A stretch of 64,000 bases of DNA from Xanthomonas maliensis (GCF_009192945.1 NZ_NSET01000025.1:62001-126000); one strand, 5' to 3'. Shown: positions 25,129 through 35,587, counted from the first letter of the stretch. The notes: generated by a model from the sequence alone, not told the origin. Numbers and translations are program-made.

Positions 25129-25446
25129 GGGGAGTGGGGGCAGTGAAAGGACGGGCGTGAGTGGGGATAGGCGTGTCGCTGGGTTGCGTGCGCGTTACAT
25201 CGTGCGTGTATGGCGCGCGGGCCAGGGCCAACGCATGGATAGCGGCCGCACTCAAGCGAACTGAAGCGCAAGCGTCCACGGGGGCCCTCACTGCCGTTCA
25301 GGGACACGGCGTCCTGCACGCCCGCGGTAGCCCGACGCGTGGCCGAACAGCGCGCGCCGCGTCCTGCAATGCGCCAAAAGGCTTACATGCGTCACACAAG
25401 GCGACCCCTATACTCCGGACGTTTCCTGCTGCGAGGTACCGACCGC
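25129..25446. other. Intergenic region between divergent genes
   Basis: About 320 bases with promoters for the chemoreceptor and the transporter. I see no confident -35/-10 pair, RNA gene or repeat. Confidence 0.45.
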
Positions 25447-26808
25447 ATGAGCGTTTCCCCACCGTCTGCGAACGCCAGTGATCCAGGCGCACCCCATGGC
25501 AGCCTGCGCCGCTCGGTATCCAACACGCTCAAGGGGTCGGCCGGCAATCTGGTGGAGTGGTACGACGTCTACGTCTACTCGGTATTCGCCACCTACTTCG
25601 AGTCGCAGTTCTTCTCCAAGGAGGACAAGAACGCCACCTTGTACGTGTGGGCGATCTTTGCGGTGACCTTCCTGATGCGGCCGATCGGCGCCTGGTATTT
25701 TGGTCGCTTCGCCGACCGCTACGGCCGTCGGTTGGCATTGACGGTGTCGGTCTCGGTGATGGCGGCGTGCTCGTTCGTGATCGCGGTGACGCCGACGGTA
25801 GCCAGCATCGGCGCGGCGGCGGCGGTGGTGCTGGTGCTGGCACGCCTGGCACAGGGCTTCGCCACCGGCGGCGAGTACGGCACCAGCGCGACCTATATGT
25901 CCGAGGCGGCGATTCCGGGCCGGCGCGGCTTCCTGTCCTCGTTCCATTACGTGACCCTGGTCGGCGGCCACGTGCTGGCGCAGACCGTGTTGCTGGTGAT
26001 GCTGCACCTGGCCGACAAGGGTTGGGTGTCCGAGTGGGGCTGGCGACTGGCGTTCGGCCTGGGTGGCATCGGCGCGCTGGTGGTGTTCTGGCTGCGCCGC
26101 ACGATGGACGAATCGCTGAACTCCGAATCGATCGATGCCGCCAAGCAGGGCCGCGCGCAGGCGTCCGGCTCCTTGCGCGAACTGTTCGGACGGCAGTGGC
26201 GTCCGCTGCTGCTGTGCTTCCTGGTGACCGCCGGCGGCACCGTGGCGTTCTACACCTACTCGGTCACCGGGCCGAAGATGATCCAGACCGCCTTCGCCGG
26301 CGACGACCTGATGGCCGGCACGCTGATCAACCTGGCCGCATTGACTCTGCTGATGCTGATGCAGCCGGTCGGCGGCTGGCTGTCGGACATCGTCGGCCGC
26401 AAGAGCTTGCTGGTGTTCTTCGGCATCGGCGGTGTGCTCTATACTTGGTTCCTGATCCTGCGGTTGCCGCAGCAGACCGATGCGATGACGGCCTTTGCCA
26501 TCCTGACGATCGGCTTCGTGATCCTGACCGGCTATACCTCGATCAATGCGGTGGTGAAGGCCGAGCTGTTCCCGACCCATATCCGCGCGCTGGGCGTGGG
26601 CCTGGGCTATGCGCTGGCCAACTCGGCCTTCGGTGGCACCGCACCGTTGCTGTACCAGGCCTCGCTCAAGACCGGCCACGTCACCACCTTCGCCTGGTAT
26701 GCGACCGCCGTCATCGCGGTCTCGCTGGTGGTGTATGTGTTCTTCCTGCGCAACAAGGGCAACAACTGGCTGGATCACGAAGCGTCGATGGGCAAGCGCG
26801 TGCGCTGA
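25447..26808 (+). CDS. MFS transporter, alpha-ketoglutarate permease (KgtP)-like
   Basis: A 453-residue transporter of the metabolite:H+ symporter family with 12 predicted helices. Hallmarks are GNLVEWYDVYVYSVFATYF at helix 1, the loop RPIGAWYFGRFADRYGRR, ARLAQGFATGGEYGTSATYM, and QPVGGWLSDIVGRK in the second half. These match KgtP/ShiA-type carriers of dicarboxylates and related acids. The start MSVSPPSA is chosen; upstream residues are basic and lack conservation. It converges on the FUSC gene. Confidence 0.87.
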   Translation: MSVSPPSANASDPGAPHGSLRRSVSNTLKGSAGNLVEWYDVYVYSVFATYFESQFFSKEDKNATLYVWAIFAVTFLMRPIGAWYFGRFADRYGRRLALTVSVSVMAACSFVIAVTPTVASIGAAAAVVLVLARLAQGFATGGEYGTSATYMSEAAIPGRRGFLSSFHYVTLVGGHVLAQTVLLVMLHLADKGWVSEWGWRLAFGLGGIGALVVFWLRRTMDESLNSESIDAAKQGRAQASGSLRELFGRQWRPLLLCFLVTAGGTVAFYTYSVTGPKMIQTAFAGDDLMAGTLINLAALTLLMLMQPVGGWLSDIVGRKSLLVFFGIGGVLYTWFLILRLPQQTDAMTAFAILTIGFVILTGYTSINAVVKAELFPTHIRALGVGLGYALANSAFGGTAPLLYQASLKTGHVTTFAWYATAVIAVSLVVYVFFLRNKGNNWLDHEASMGKRVR

Positions 26809-26923
26809 GTGAGTGACGCCGCCGTTGCGCTGCGCAGCGGCGCCTGCGGCAAGCGCTACGGCGGCGCGGCGCGCCACCGTGTCAGCAGGGAGCGCGCCAT
26901 CTTCGGACGATCGTCTGCCGCGG

Positions 26924-29068
26924 TTACGCCGCGCCAGACGGTGTCGACAGCTGCAGCGTTTCGGCCGCCGGCGCTGCGTCCTGCGCTGTGCACAGGCTAT
27001 GGCGCAGGCCGATCAGGCCCAGCAAGGCATCGTCGCGGTGGCGGCCGGCCGGGACCTGGCCCACACGTGCCAACGACGCATCCAGTTGCGCGCGTAGCGC
27101 GATCGGCGTCGGCAGTGCACGCTTGGCAGCGCTCTGTTGCCGGTAATGCGCGGCGACCGCGTCCAGGATGGCGTCCACCGCGCTCACGCTCGCGGGCGGC
27201 AAGCCCTGGCGTGCGCGGCGCAGCTGCAGGATGTTCAAGCCCACCCGCACCTCACCCAGCATGTCCAACGATGCCAACGCGCTGGCGGGTGGGGTGGCGG
27301 CCAGCCGCGGCGCCAGCAGCCCAAGCAGGTCCAGCATGCGCGCGGCGAACTGCGCACGGTCCAGCGAGCCATGGCCGGCGGCCGCCGCGGCCAGCGTGCG
27401 CCAGCCTTGCCGCACCAGCCGGCGTGCGCTCCATTCGGCGCCGACCGAGCGAAACAGCCGGGTGAGCACTACCGCCAGACCGATGCCCAGCACCATCGCC
27501 ACCGATGCGTTGACGAAGCGCTGCAGGTCGGCGTCGTAGCCGTTCTGCAGCCCCAGCAGGGCGCTCAGGTTCACCACCAGCGGCAGTGCGATCAAGACGC
27601 TGCCTGGGCGATGCAGCAGCGCGCCCAGCGGCAGGAACACCGGCGCCAACGCCAGCACCAGCAGCGGGAAATCATGGATGGCGGGGAAGATGCCGAACAG
27701 GTAGATAGCGGCGACCACGCTGGCCACCAGCGCCCAGAGCAGGAATCCCAGCATGCTGGGCGCAGGATCGTCCTGCGCGGCGAAAAACGCGGCGGTGACC
27801 GCGGCCATCATCGCGCCATTGCCGCCGCCTTCCCAACCGATGCCGATCCACAGCACGCAATAGACCATCAGCGCGGCGCCGGCACTGAGCGCAGAGAAGG
27901 CCGCCATGCCGTAATCGATGTGCCGGGTGTTCGCCGCGGCGTCCGCTGCAGTTGCCTGCGCGATCGCGCGTCGCCATGGCCACCAGGATCGCTGCGGGCG
28001 TCGCTCCGGCGCATCCGCCGAAGCGGCATCCTGCAGCGTCGGCCCAGCCGGCGGGTTGCCCTGCTGCCAGGCCTGCTGCAGCCCGCGGCAGTCGTGCCAC
28101 AGCGTCAACAGCTCCTGCAGCCGCAGCAACAGGCTGGTCAGCAGCAGCGCGGCGATGTCCTGATCCTGCGTCGGGCGCAAGGCGCTGATACGCGCCTGCA
28201 ACGCGGCGTGGCGTGCATCGCCATTACCGTTGGTCTGGTCATCGGTCCCGGCGATCCAGTCGCCGATGTCCTCCAGCAAGGCGACCAGCGCTGGCGGCAA
28301 GGCGCCGGCGTTGCCGTGCAAGGCATCCAGGCGATCGGCGATGGATGCCAGCGTCGGCAACAGCAGCAACATGCGTGCCCGCAGTTGTTCCAGCGCCGGA
28401 GTCGCCGCCGCATGGCGCGGATCGTCGTGGCGCACGAAGGCGATCAGCGCTTCGAATTGCACCAGGTCTGCCGCCAGCCGATTGCGGGGCGCCTGCGCCG
28501 GCGCGCGCTGCAGCACCTGTCGGCACCATTGCGCGGCATCCTGCATCCAGTTGCCGATCCGTGCGCTCAGCATCGGCCGCACCGACGCCGGAAACACCAG
28601 CGCCGCGAACAGCACCGCCATCACCGTGCCGAGCACGATCTCCTCGCTGCGCGCCACCACGGTGGCGAAGATGCCCTCCGGCGCGGCGACCGCCGGAAAG
28701 CCGATGAAGGCGGTGGTATAGCCGGCCAGCAGGAACGCATAGCCGCGCGGGCCACGATCGAGCAGGGCCAGGAACAGACAAGCCGACAGCCACAGGGCCA
28801 TCGCCGCGCTCAGCAGCAGCGGCGTCTGCACCAGGTTGGGCAGCAACACCAAGGTGGCGACGCCGGCCAGCAGCGTTCCCAGCACGCGATAGACGCCCTT
28901 GGCGCGGGTGGGGCCGAGCAGCGGCTGCGACACGATGTAGACCGTGGCCATTGCCCAGTACGGCCGCGACAGGTTGCCGGCCAGGGCGACGTACAACGCC
29001 GCGATCGCCGCGGCGAAGGTCTTCAACGAGAACAGCCAGGCCGGGCGATCGCGCAGCAGCGGGGTCAT
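26924..29068 (-). CDS. FUSC-family efflux transporter
   Basis: A 714-residue inner-membrane protein with the FUSC layout: five to six helices near 10-170 (SLKTFAAAIAALYVALAGNL), a cytoplasmic helical region, and a second helical block near 380-540 (AFSALSAGAALMVYCVLWIG). Relatives (AaeB, fusaric acid resistance) pump aromatic acids. Last gene of a five-gene operon; it overlaps the outer-membrane factor gene by 4 bases. With HlyD and OMF partners it should form a tripartite pump. Confidence 0.88.
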   Translation of the reverse strand: MTPLLRDRPAWLFSLKTFAAAIAALYVALAGNLSRPYWAMATVYIVSQPLLGPTRAKGVYRVLGTLLAGVATLVLLPNLVQTPLLLSAAMALWLSACLFLALLDRGPRGYAFLLAGYTTAFIGFPAVAAPEGIFATVVARSEEIVLGTVMAVLFAALVFPASVRPMLSARIGNWMQDAAQWCRQVLQRAPAQAPRNRLAADLVQFEALIAFVRHDDPRHAAATPALEQLRARMLLLLPTLASIADRLDALHGNAGALPPALVALLEDIGDWIAGTDDQTNGNGDARHAALQARISALRPTQDQDIAALLLTSLLLRLQELLTLWHDCRGLQQAWQQGNPPAGPTLQDAASADAPERRPQRSWWPWRRAIAQATAADAAANTRHIDYGMAAFSALSAGAALMVYCVLWIGIGWEGGGNGAMMAAVTAAFFAAQDDPAPSMLGFLLWALVASVVAAIYLFGIFPAIHDFPLLVLALAPVFLPLGALLHRPGSVLIALPLVVNLSALLGLQNGYDADLQRFVNASVAMVLGIGLAVVLTRLFRSVGAEWSARRLVRQGWRTLAAAAAGHGSLDRAQFAARMLDLLGLLAPRLAATPPASALASLDMLGEVRVGLNILQLRRARQGLPPASVSAVDAILDAVAAHYRQQSAAKRALPTPIALRAQLDASLARVGQVPAGRHRDDALLGLIGLRHSLCTAQDAAPAAETLQLSTPSGAA

Positions 29069-30522
29069 CGCGCGGCCGTGGTTGGCGAGGGGATGGCCGC
29101 GCTATCCCAGCCGCCGCCGAGCGCCAGGAACAGCTGGATCTGGTCCTGCGAGACCTGCGCCTGCGCACTGGCCAGCGTCATGTCGGCGGTCGCCAGGGTG
29201 CGCTCGGCATCCAGGCTGGAGAGATACGGCGTGCGCCCGCCCTGGTACAGGCGGCGATTCTGCGACGACGCCAGTTCGGCCTGTTGCTGGGCCTGTTCGA
29301 GCAACTGCAGGCGATCCAGGTCCTGGGCGTAGCGCGCCAGCGCGGTTTGCACCTCGCGCAATGCCTGCAGCACGGTCTGGTCGAACTGGGCCAGCGCGGC
29401 ATCGGCACCGGCTTGAGTTGCGCGTACGCGTGCATGCCCACCGGCCGAGGGCAGGGTCCAGGAGATCAACGGACCCAGCGACCAGGCGTGGGTGGCCGGC
29501 TCGCCGATATCGGCCAGCAAGCCGGTGGCGCCGATCGACCCGCCCAGGCGAATGTCCGGATAGAGCGCGGCGGTGGCGACCCCGATCCGCGCGGTGGCCG
29601 CGGCCAGACGGCGCTCGGCCTGGCGCACGTCCGGGCGCCGTGCCAGCAGCGCGCGGCCGTCGCCGATCGGGATCGGCTGCCGCAGCGTCGGTGCATGGTC
29701 GCACTGCGCCACTCCGGCCGGCAGTGCACCCGGCGTCTGGCCGAGCAGGGCGGCCAGTGCATAACCGGCGGCCTGCGCGCGCGCGCGCAGCGGCGGCATC
29801 GCCGCTTCCAGCAAGGCGACCTGGGCGTTGGCACGTGCCAGGTCCGGCGGCGTGCCGCGTCCGGCCGCCAGCAGCCGCGCCGTCACCTGCTGGCTGCGTT
29901 GCTGCAGTTGCAGGGAATGGTTGGCGACGCTCAGCTCGTGATTGGCGTGGCACAGCTCGGCATAGCTGCCGGCCACTTGCGCCGCCACGCTGACCCGCGC
30001 CAGATCCATGGCCGCCTGCGCGACCTGCGCATCGGCGTGGGCGGCTTCGGCGCCGCGTTGCAACTTGCCGAACAGATCGAACTGATAGGACACCCCGAAC
30101 TTGCCGTCGGCCAGGTTGAACACCGGCAGCTTTTCTTCCTGCAGAAAGGCCTCGGCCGAGACCTGTGCGTGGCTGACGCCGGCTTCCACCTCGTAGTCGA
30201 CGCCGCCGGCATCCAGGGCCTGTGCGTAGACCGCCGCAGCGCGTCGCAGATTGGCATCGGCCACCTTCAGCTCGACGTTGTCGCGCAGCGCCCGTTCGAC
30301 CAGGCCGTCCAGCACGGGGTCGTGGTACAGCGCCCACCAACGCGCCGGCAACGGCGCACCGGCCTGCACCTGCGTGTTGCCGGTGTCCAGGAACGGCGCG
30401 TTGGCCGCTGCGCGGTTGACCGCGGCAGCGCGCGGCACCGCATAGTCCGGCCCGACCGTGCGGCAGGCCGTCAGGCCCAGCAAGGCGGCCGCCAGTGGGA
30501 GCGATGCCAGCAGGCGCTTCAT
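29065..30522 (-). CDS. Outer-membrane efflux lipoprotein, NodT/OprM type
   Basis: A 485-residue outer-membrane factor. The signal and lipobox are MKRLLASLPLAAALLGLTAC. Two TolC-like repeats follow, with typical text RWWALYHDPVLDGLVERALR, ARRPDVRQAERRLAAATARI and YPDIRLGGSIGATG. It forms the outer-membrane channel of the pump. It overlaps both neighbours by 4 bases, so the three genes are translationally coupled. Confidence 0.9.
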   Translation of the reverse strand: MKRLLASLPLAAALLGLTACRTVGPDYAVPRAAAVNRAAANAPFLDTGNTQVQAGAPLPARWWALYHDPVLDGLVERALRDNVELKVADANLRRAAAVYAQALDAGGVDYEVEAGVSHAQVSAEAFLQEEKLPVFNLADGKFGVSYQFDLFGKLQRGAEAAHADAQVAQAAMDLARVSVAAQVAGSYAELCHANHELSVANHSLQLQQRSQQVTARLLAAGRGTPPDLARANAQVALLEAAMPPLRARAQAAGYALAALLGQTPGALPAGVAQCDHAPTLRQPIPIGDGRALLARRPDVRQAERRLAAATARIGVATAALYPDIRLGGSIGATGLLADIGEPATHAWSLGPLISWTLPSAGGHARVRATQAGADAALAQFDQTVLQALREVQTALARYAQDLDRLQLLEQAQQQAELASSQNRRLYQGGRTPYLSSLDAERTLATADMTLASAQAQVSQDQIQLFLALGGGWDSAAIPSPTTAAR

Positions 30523-31436
30523 GGGGCCGCCTTGCCCGCCGTGGCGGGTGCGCCGGAGGCGGCGGGCGCGGCCTCGGGCAGGATCGACACCGTGGCGGTG
30601 CGCCCGGCGATCAGTTGAACCTGCGCCGGGACGGCGTCCAGGGCGATCCGCACCGGGATGCGCTGGGCCAGCCGCACCCAGTCGAAGGCCGGGGTGACAT
30701 TGGGCAGCATGCCGGCACTGCCGCTGCGATAGCGGTCCTCGATCCCGGCGGCGATGCTTTGCACGTGCCCATGCAGCGTGGTCGGCTCGCCCATCAGATG
30801 CACGTCCACGCGCTGCCCCGGATGCACACCCCGCAAGCGGGTCTCCTCGAAATAGCCATCGATGCGGAACGAGCCGGTGTCCAGCACCGCCACCACCGGC
30901 CGGCCGGCGCTGACGTAGTCGCCAGCGCGCACGGTGCGGTCGCTGACATGGCCATCGGCCGGGCTACGCACTTCGGTGCGCGCGAGGTTGAGGTGCGCCA
31001 GATCGACCGCGGCCTGGGCAGTGGCCACCGCGGCCTGCGCCTTGGCGACCTCTGCGCGGCGCACCTCGGCGTCCTCGGCAGCGACCAGGTCCTGCAGGCG
31101 GCGGTCACGCGCGCTCTGCCGGCGCAGCTGGGCCAGCGTGGCCTGGCGCTCGGCCAGTGCGGCCCGCGCCTGTGTCAGGGCCAGCGCATAGCGGGCGCGA
31201 TCGACCACGAACAACACCTGTCCACGCACCACCGGCTGGTTGTCGGCCACGTCCACCCGTTCCACCAGCCCGGACACGTCCGCAGCCACCTGCACCACAT
31301 CGGCGCCCACGTGCGCATCGCGCGTCCACGGCGCCTGCATGTAGTAGCGCCACAGCTGCTGCAGCACCAACGCCGCAGCCGCCACCATGGCCAGGGTCAG
31401 CAGGACCGGCCCGACGTTCTTGATCCACTTGTTCAC
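30519..31436 (-). CDS. HlyD/EmrA-type periplasmic adaptor
   Basis: A 305-residue membrane-fusion protein. One N-terminal helix (VGPVLLTLAMVAAAALVLQQ) is followed by the biotinyl-lipoyl half-motif MQAPWTRDAHVGADVVQVAA. Then come a coiled-coil hairpin (about 90-150), the second lipoyl half (ARTEVRSPADGHVSDRTVRA) and the beta-barrel GYFEETRLRGVHPGQRVD. The GTG start at 31436 overlaps the DUF1656 stop (GTGA) and gives the correct signal anchor. An upstream in-frame extension is the shadow of DUF1656. Confidence 0.9.
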   Translation of the reverse strand: MNKWIKNVGPVLLTLAMVAAAALVLQQLWRYYMQAPWTRDAHVGADVVQVAADVSGLVERVDVADNQPVVRGQVLFVVDRARYALALTQARAALAERQATLAQLRRQSARDRRLQDLVAAEDAEVRRAEVAKAQAAVATAQAAVDLAHLNLARTEVRSPADGHVSDRTVRAGDYVSAGRPVVAVLDTGSFRIDGYFEETRLRGVHPGQRVDVHLMGEPTTLHGHVQSIAAGIEDRYRSGSAGMLPNVTPAFDWVRLAQRIPVRIALDAVPAQVQLIAGRTATVSILPEAAPAASGAPATAGKAAP

Positions 31437-31642
31437 GCTTGCATCCACCGCAGAAAGAAAAACAGGCCGCCCAGCAGGACCACGTACAGCGCCAGGTTGA
31501 ACAGCGCCGGATGCCAGAGATGGCGATAGGCGCCACGGCGCGTCAGCAACGCCGCGATGGCGCTGTTGAGCACATAGGCCAGCGTCATCAACGCCAGCAA
31601 GGTGGGGACGAACACCCCGTAGAGACTGAATTCTCCGTACAT
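31433..31642 (-). CDS. DUF1656 small membrane protein (AaeX-like)
   Basis: A 69-residue protein with two helices (VFVPTLLALMTLAYVLNSAI and ALFNLALYVVLLGGLFFFLR), with GEFSLYGVFVP at the N-terminus, the DUF1656 signature. It occurs with HlyD and FUSC genes as AaeX does in the Aae pump. Its role in the pump is unknown. Confidence 0.88.
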   Translation of the reverse strand: MYGEFSLYGVFVPTLLALMTLAYVLNSAIAALLTRRGAYRHLWHPALFNLALYVVLLGGLFFFLRWMQA

Positions 31643-31726
31643 CGGTTGATCCTGTAGACAAACACGGTCGCCGGCGCGGACGCCGACGGTTCGACGAGCG
31701 GCGGGCGCCAGCTCAGCCGGTTGGGC

Positions 31727-32179
31727 TCAATCGGCAGCACTCAGGCGGGCATGCGCCGCGCCGATCAGGCCCCACAACTTGAGCACCACCTGCAGCTCGT
31801 CCTCGCCGAGGTCGCCGAAGACCTCGGCACGCAGCGCATCCAGGCGCGCTTCGATGCGCTCGGCCAGCGCGTGGCCTTCCTTGGTCAACCACAACTGGTT
31901 GGCACGGCGGTCGCGTTGATCGGCCTGCCGCTGCACCAGACCCTGCGCGCAGAGCCGGTCCAGCAGCCGGACCAGCGACGGGCCTTCCATGCCCAATTGC
32001 TGGGCCAGGGCCACCTGGCGGATGCCGCCGCCGGAGCGACCGATCATCAGCAAGGGCCCGCTGGTGGCACCGGACAGGCCGAAGCTTTCGAAGGCCTGGT
32101 CGGCCAGGCGCTGCCATTGGCGGCTGGCCACCAACAGGCCGGCACTGAGCTGGGCACGACTGGATAGCGAGGACGTCAT
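31727..32179 (-). CDS. MarR-family regulator of the efflux operon
   Basis: A 150-residue winged-helix repressor. The recognition region is VALAQQLGMEGPSLVRLLDR, followed by the wing AQGLVQRQADQRDRRANQLW. It is first in the operon with DUF1656, HlyD, OMF and FUSC. MarR proteins release DNA on binding phenolic compounds, which fits an aromatic-acid pump. A dyad sits 5 bases before its start codon. Confidence 0.88.
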   Translation of the reverse strand: MTSSLSSRAQLSAGLLVASRQWQRLADQAFESFGLSGATSGPLLMIGRSGGGIRQVALAQQLGMEGPSLVRLLDRLCAQGLVQRQADQRDRRANQLWLTKEGHALAERIEARLDALRAEVFGDLGEDELQVVLKLWGLIGAAHARLSAAD

Positions 32180-32183
32180 AATA

Positions 32184-32197
32184 GATAGGATGCTATC
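32184..32197. promoter_or_regulatory. Candidate MarR operator
   Basis: GATAG and CTATC form an inverted repeat with a 4-base spacer, 5 bases before the marR start, in an AT-rich pocket that should hold the promoter. A likely autoregulatory site. Confidence 0.5.
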
Positions 32198-32309
32198 AAT
32201 TTACAAATGAATCAAATGCGGATGAATATTCCACAGCGGCTGTCCAGCCCGCTGGGGCGTCACCCTCTTCGTCGGGTACCATGCACGCCCCTTTCGGGTG
32301 CACCCGCGC

Positions 32310-32912
32310 ATGAGCCAGTCCGACCACCGCGATTCCCCCGTCACCCAGGCCCAGGCCGAAGACGCCGTCCGCACCTTGCTGCGCTGGGCCGGCGAGGATC
32401 CGAGCCGCGAAGGCCTGCTGGATACCCCGCGCCGGGTCGCCGAAGCCTATGGCGACTGGTTCAGTGGCTATCGCGAGGAACCGCGCGAATACCTGGAACG
32501 CACCTTCGAGGAAGTGGCCGGCTACGACGAATTGATCGTGCTGCGCGACATCTCCTACGAAAGCCATTGCGAGCACCACATGGCGCCGATCATCGGCAAG
32601 GTCCACGTGGGCTATCTGCCGCGCGGCAAGGTGGTGGGCATCAGCAAGCTGGCGCGGGTGGTGGAAAGTTATGCGCGCCGCTTCCAGGTACAGGAAAAGA
32701 TGACCGCGCAGATCGCCCAGTGCATCCAGGACGTGCTGCAGCCGCGCGGCGTGGGCGTGGTGGTCGAGGGCGCGCACGAATGCATGACCACGCGCGGCAT
32801 CCACAAGCGCGGCGTCAGCATGGTGACGTCCAAGATGCTCGGCAGCTTCCGCGAGGACGCGCGCACCCGCAGCGAATTCCTGCAATTCATCGAAGTGGGC
32901 GGCAAGCGTTGA
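32310..32912 (+). CDS. folE: GTP cyclohydrolase I
   Basis: A 200-residue enzyme that turns GTP into dihydroneopterin triphosphate, first step of tetrahydrofolate synthesis. The Zn/active-site region is [20 protein letters not shown], with the second Zn Cys in [34 protein letters not shown] is the family core. A GTG four codons upstream is an alternative start. jetA begins 20 bases downstream on the same strand, which may be coincidental read-through. Confidence 0.95.
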   Translation: MSQSDHRDSPVTQAQAEDAVRTLLRWAGEDPSREGLLDTPRRVAEAYGDWFSGYREEPREYLERTFEEVAGYDELIVLRDISYESHCEHHMAPIIGKVHVGYLPRGKVVGISKLARVVESYARRFQVQEKMTAQIAQCIQDVLQPRGVGVVVEGAHECMTTRGIHKRGVSMVTSKMLGSFREDARTRSEFLQFIEVGGKR

Positions 32913-32931
32913 GGCAGCCACGGCGGCACCG

Positions 32932-34401
32932 ATGAAGCACCAGGCCCGGATCGCCGGCTACCGCCACTTGCGCGAGCAGCCGGCATGGAAACTGCTGGCC
33001 GCCGATCACGCCCCCGAGCTGATCGGCCTGCTGCAGACCCTGCTGATGGACGACGCCCGGCGGCTGCCATCGGCGATCCTGCACGAGCGCCTGCAGCGCC
33101 AGCTCGACGCCTTGCGCGCCGACGAACTCTCGCGCGAACTCCCGCGTACTGCGCAGGCCTATCTGGCGCATTGGCTGGTACAGGGCTGGCTGGAGCGCCG
33201 CCTGCCCGAAGGCGCGGCCGAGGAAGAGTACGAACTGTCGCGTGCGGCCATCCAGGCCATCCGCTTCATCGCCGGCCTGCGCGAGAGCAGCAGCAGCGCC
33301 ACCGAAAGCCGGCTGTCGCTGGTGATCGAGCAGTTGGTGCAACTGGCCGGTCAGACCGAAGCCGATCCGGAAACCCGCCTGGCCAGCCTGTGCGAGGAAC
33401 GCGACCGGCTGGACGCGGAGATCGCACGCGTGCGTGCCGGCAAGATGGCGGCGCTGGACGGCAAGCGCGCGCTGGAGCGCACCCGCGACCTGATCCATCT
33501 GGCCGATGAGCTGGCAGAAGACTTCCGCCGCGTGCGCGACGACTTCGAGCAGCTCAACCGCCAGTTCCGCGAGCGCATCATCGACGACGAAGGTGCGCGC
33601 GGCGACGTGCTGGAGCAGCTGTTCAACGGCGTGGACGTGATCGCCGACAGCGAGGCCGGCCGCACCTTCCAGGCGTTCTGGAGCCTGCTCAACGACAGTC
33701 GCCAGAGCAGCCAGTTGGACCAGGCGCTGGACACCTTGTTGGCGCGCGGGTTTGCCCGCCGGCTCGACCGCCGCGAGCGCGCCTTCCTGCGCGGCCTCAC
33801 GGCGACCCTGCTGGAGCGCGGTGGCGAGGTGCACACGGTCATGCAGCACTTCGCCCGCAGTCTGCGCGGCTTCGTGCAGAGCCGCGGCTATCTGGAGCAA
33901 CGTCGCCTCACCCAATTGCTCAAGCAAGCCCAGGGCGAGGCGCTGCAATTGCGCGACAGCGTGCATGCCACCACGGCCACCGGCTATGTGCAGGCGCTCA
34001 GCAGCAGTCGTCTGCGCTCGCTGTCGCAGTGGCGGCTGCATGACCCGCGCCTGACCCTGGTCGATGGCCATGTCTATGCCGCCGATGCGGCGGAGATCTC
34101 GCTGGACAGCGTCGGCGACCTGGTGGCGCAGTCGGAGATCGACGTGCGCAGCCTGCGTGAGGATCTGTACGTGCTGCTGGGCCAGCAGCCGCGGCTGACC
34201 ATCGGCGATGCGTTGCAGCAGCGCCCGGCGATCCAGGGCCTTGGCAGCGTGATCGGCTATCTGTCGCTGGGCACGCGCCATGGCGTGGTGATCGACGGGC
34301 AGATGGAAACCGTGCAATGGGAAGGCGGTGACGGCGTGCTGCGACGCGCGCGGATTCCGCTGGTGTGGTTCACCCGGGAGAAACGCAATGAACTGGTCTG
34401 A
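32932..34401 (+). CDS. jetA: JetA/MksF-like subunit (DUF3375) of a Wadjet/Mks condensin
   Basis: A 489-residue kleisin-type subunit. The N-terminus [20 protein letters not shown] is the DUF3375 hallmark. Long helices follow, with [16 protein letters not shown] and [20 protein letters not shown]. In Wadjet (JetABCD) and MksBEFG systems this subunit bridges the SMC heads. It overlaps jetB by 14 bases. I see no truncation. In Wadjet the complex extrudes loops on circular plasmids for cutting by JetD; no JetD gene is present here. Confidence 0.88.
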   Translation: MKHQARIAGYRHLREQPAWKLLAADHAPELIGLLQTLLMDDARRLPSAILHERLQRQLDALRADELSRELPRTAQAYLAHWLVQGWLERRLPEGAAEEEYELSRAAIQAIRFIAGLRESSSSATESRLSLVIEQLVQLAGQTEADPETRLASLCEERDRLDAEIARVRAGKMAALDGKRALERTRDLIHLADELAEDFRRVRDDFEQLNRQFRERIIDDEGARGDVLEQLFNGVDVIADSEAGRTFQAFWSLLNDSRQSSQLDQALDTLLARGFARRLDRRERAFLRGLTATLLERGGEVHTVMQHFARSLRGFVQSRGYLEQRRLTQLLKQAQGEALQLRDSVHATTATGYVQALSSSRLRSLSQWRLHDPRLTLVDGHVYAADAAEISLDSVGDLVAQSEIDVRSLREDLYVLLGQQPRLTIGDALQQRPAIQGLGSVIGYLSLGTRHGVVIDGQMETVQWEGGDGVLRRARIPLVWFTREKRNELV

Positions 34402-35074
34402 GGACTCCGAGCTGGACGTCGCCGATACCGTCGACGGCGTGACGCCGGCGGCAGGCGAGGCCACCGATACCGCACGCGGGGCGCTGTTCCATGGCGACAC
34501 CGGCACCTTGCCGTTCGAGGCGCGACGCGCGCTATGCCAGTTGCTGGCCGGCCCCAGTATCGATGCGCAGCGGCACGGGCCGTTGTGGCCAGCGCTGCTG
34601 CGGCACGAGCCTGCGATCCGCCAGGTGCTGTGCGAACTGTTCCTGGAGCTGGTGCTGGACCGCGAGGGCGGGGTCGCCTTCACTCGTCAGGCCGACACCG
34701 CCGAGCTGGAGTCGCCGACGCTGCTGCGCAGCGCGCCGTTGACCTTCATCGAGTCGGTGTTGTTGCTGTTCCTGCGCCAACAATTGGCCGAGGCCGATAC
34801 CCGCGGTGAGCGGGCGGTGGTGGACGAGGCGCAGATGGTCGAGGCGATGTCGGTCTATGAGAAAAACGTGTCCACCGATCGTGCCGGATACGCGCGGCGG
34901 GTGATGACGGCGATCGGCAAGATGCGCGACAACCAGTTGTTGGGGCGGTTGCGCGGCAGCGAGGATCGTTACGAGGTGTCGCCGGTATTGAAGTTGTTGT
35001 TCTCGGCCGAGGATGTGCAGGCCTTGGTGGAGGCGTATCGAGGATTGCGGGAGGGTGAGGTTGCGCTGGATTGA
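34388..35074 (+). CDS. jetB: JetB/MksE-like subunit (DUF4194)
   Basis: A 228-residue winged-helix (kite-type) subunit. An acidic, low-complexity N-terminus of about 45 residues precedes the DUF4194 core: [56 protein letters not shown], and the C-terminal [20 protein letters not shown]. It should bind the jetA product and the JetC heads. It starts inside the jetA end, so the two are coupled. The next gene of the system lies 1 kb further on, beyond a repeat-filled gap. Confidence 0.87.
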   Translation: MNWSEDSELDVADTVDGVTPAAGEATDTARGALFHGDTGTLPFEARRALCQLLAGPSIDAQRHGPLWPALLRHEPAIRQVLCELFLELVLDREGGVAFTRQADTAELESPTLLRSAPLTFIESVLLLFLRQQLAEADTRGERAVVDEAQMVEAMSVYEKNVSTDRAGYARRVMTAIGKMRDNQLLGRLRGSEDRYEVSPVLKLLFSAEDVQALVEAYRGLREGEVALD

Positions 35075-35090
35075 GGTTGCGCGCTTATCC

Positions 35091-35587
35091 GCCTTCCTTC
35101 TCCCTGTGGGAGAAGGTGCCCGAAGAGCGGATGAGGGTGCGATGTTGGGCGGTGCTTGCTGTGCGACGGATTGCGTTTGCTAGGCAGAGCGTTCGCCGGA
35201 TGGATGTCTCGCGCTTGTCCGTCTTCCTTCTCCCTTTGGGAGAAGGTGCCCGAAGGGCGGATGAGGGTGTGATGTCGGGTGGTGCTTGCTGTGCGACGGG
35301 TTGCGTTTGGTAGGCAGAGCGTTCGCCGGATGGATGTCTCGCGCTTGTCCGTCTTCCTTCTCCCTTTGGGAGAAGGTGCCCGAAGGGCGGATGAGGGTGT
35401 GATGTCGGGTGGTGCTTGCTATGTGACGGGTTGCGTTTGCTAGGCACAGCGTTCGCCGGATGGATGTCTCACGCTTGTCCGTCTTCCTTCTCCCTGTGGG
35501 AGAAGGTGCCCGAAGGGCGGATGAGGGTGCGCGATGTCGGGTGATGCTTGCTGTCTGACGGGTTGCGTTTGGTAGGGCAGAGCTTTC
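35091..35587. repeat. Four tandem 130-base repeats with a ccttctccc/gggagaagg palindrome
   Basis: The same block begins at 35091, 35221, 35351 and 35481, an exact 130-base period. Each block opens with a stem (CTTCTCCC and GGGAGAAG around a 2-base TG or TT loop), then GTGCCCGAAGGGCGGATGAG and a shared spacer. Few substitutions separate the units. The palindrome matches the one arrayed between gltD and gltB. Confidence 0.9.

Noticed and set aside
27137-29332. Long plus-strand frame opposite the FUSC gene
   Set aside because: Shadow of a well-supported membrane transporter on the other strand; Gln/His/Arg-rich and without recognisable domains.
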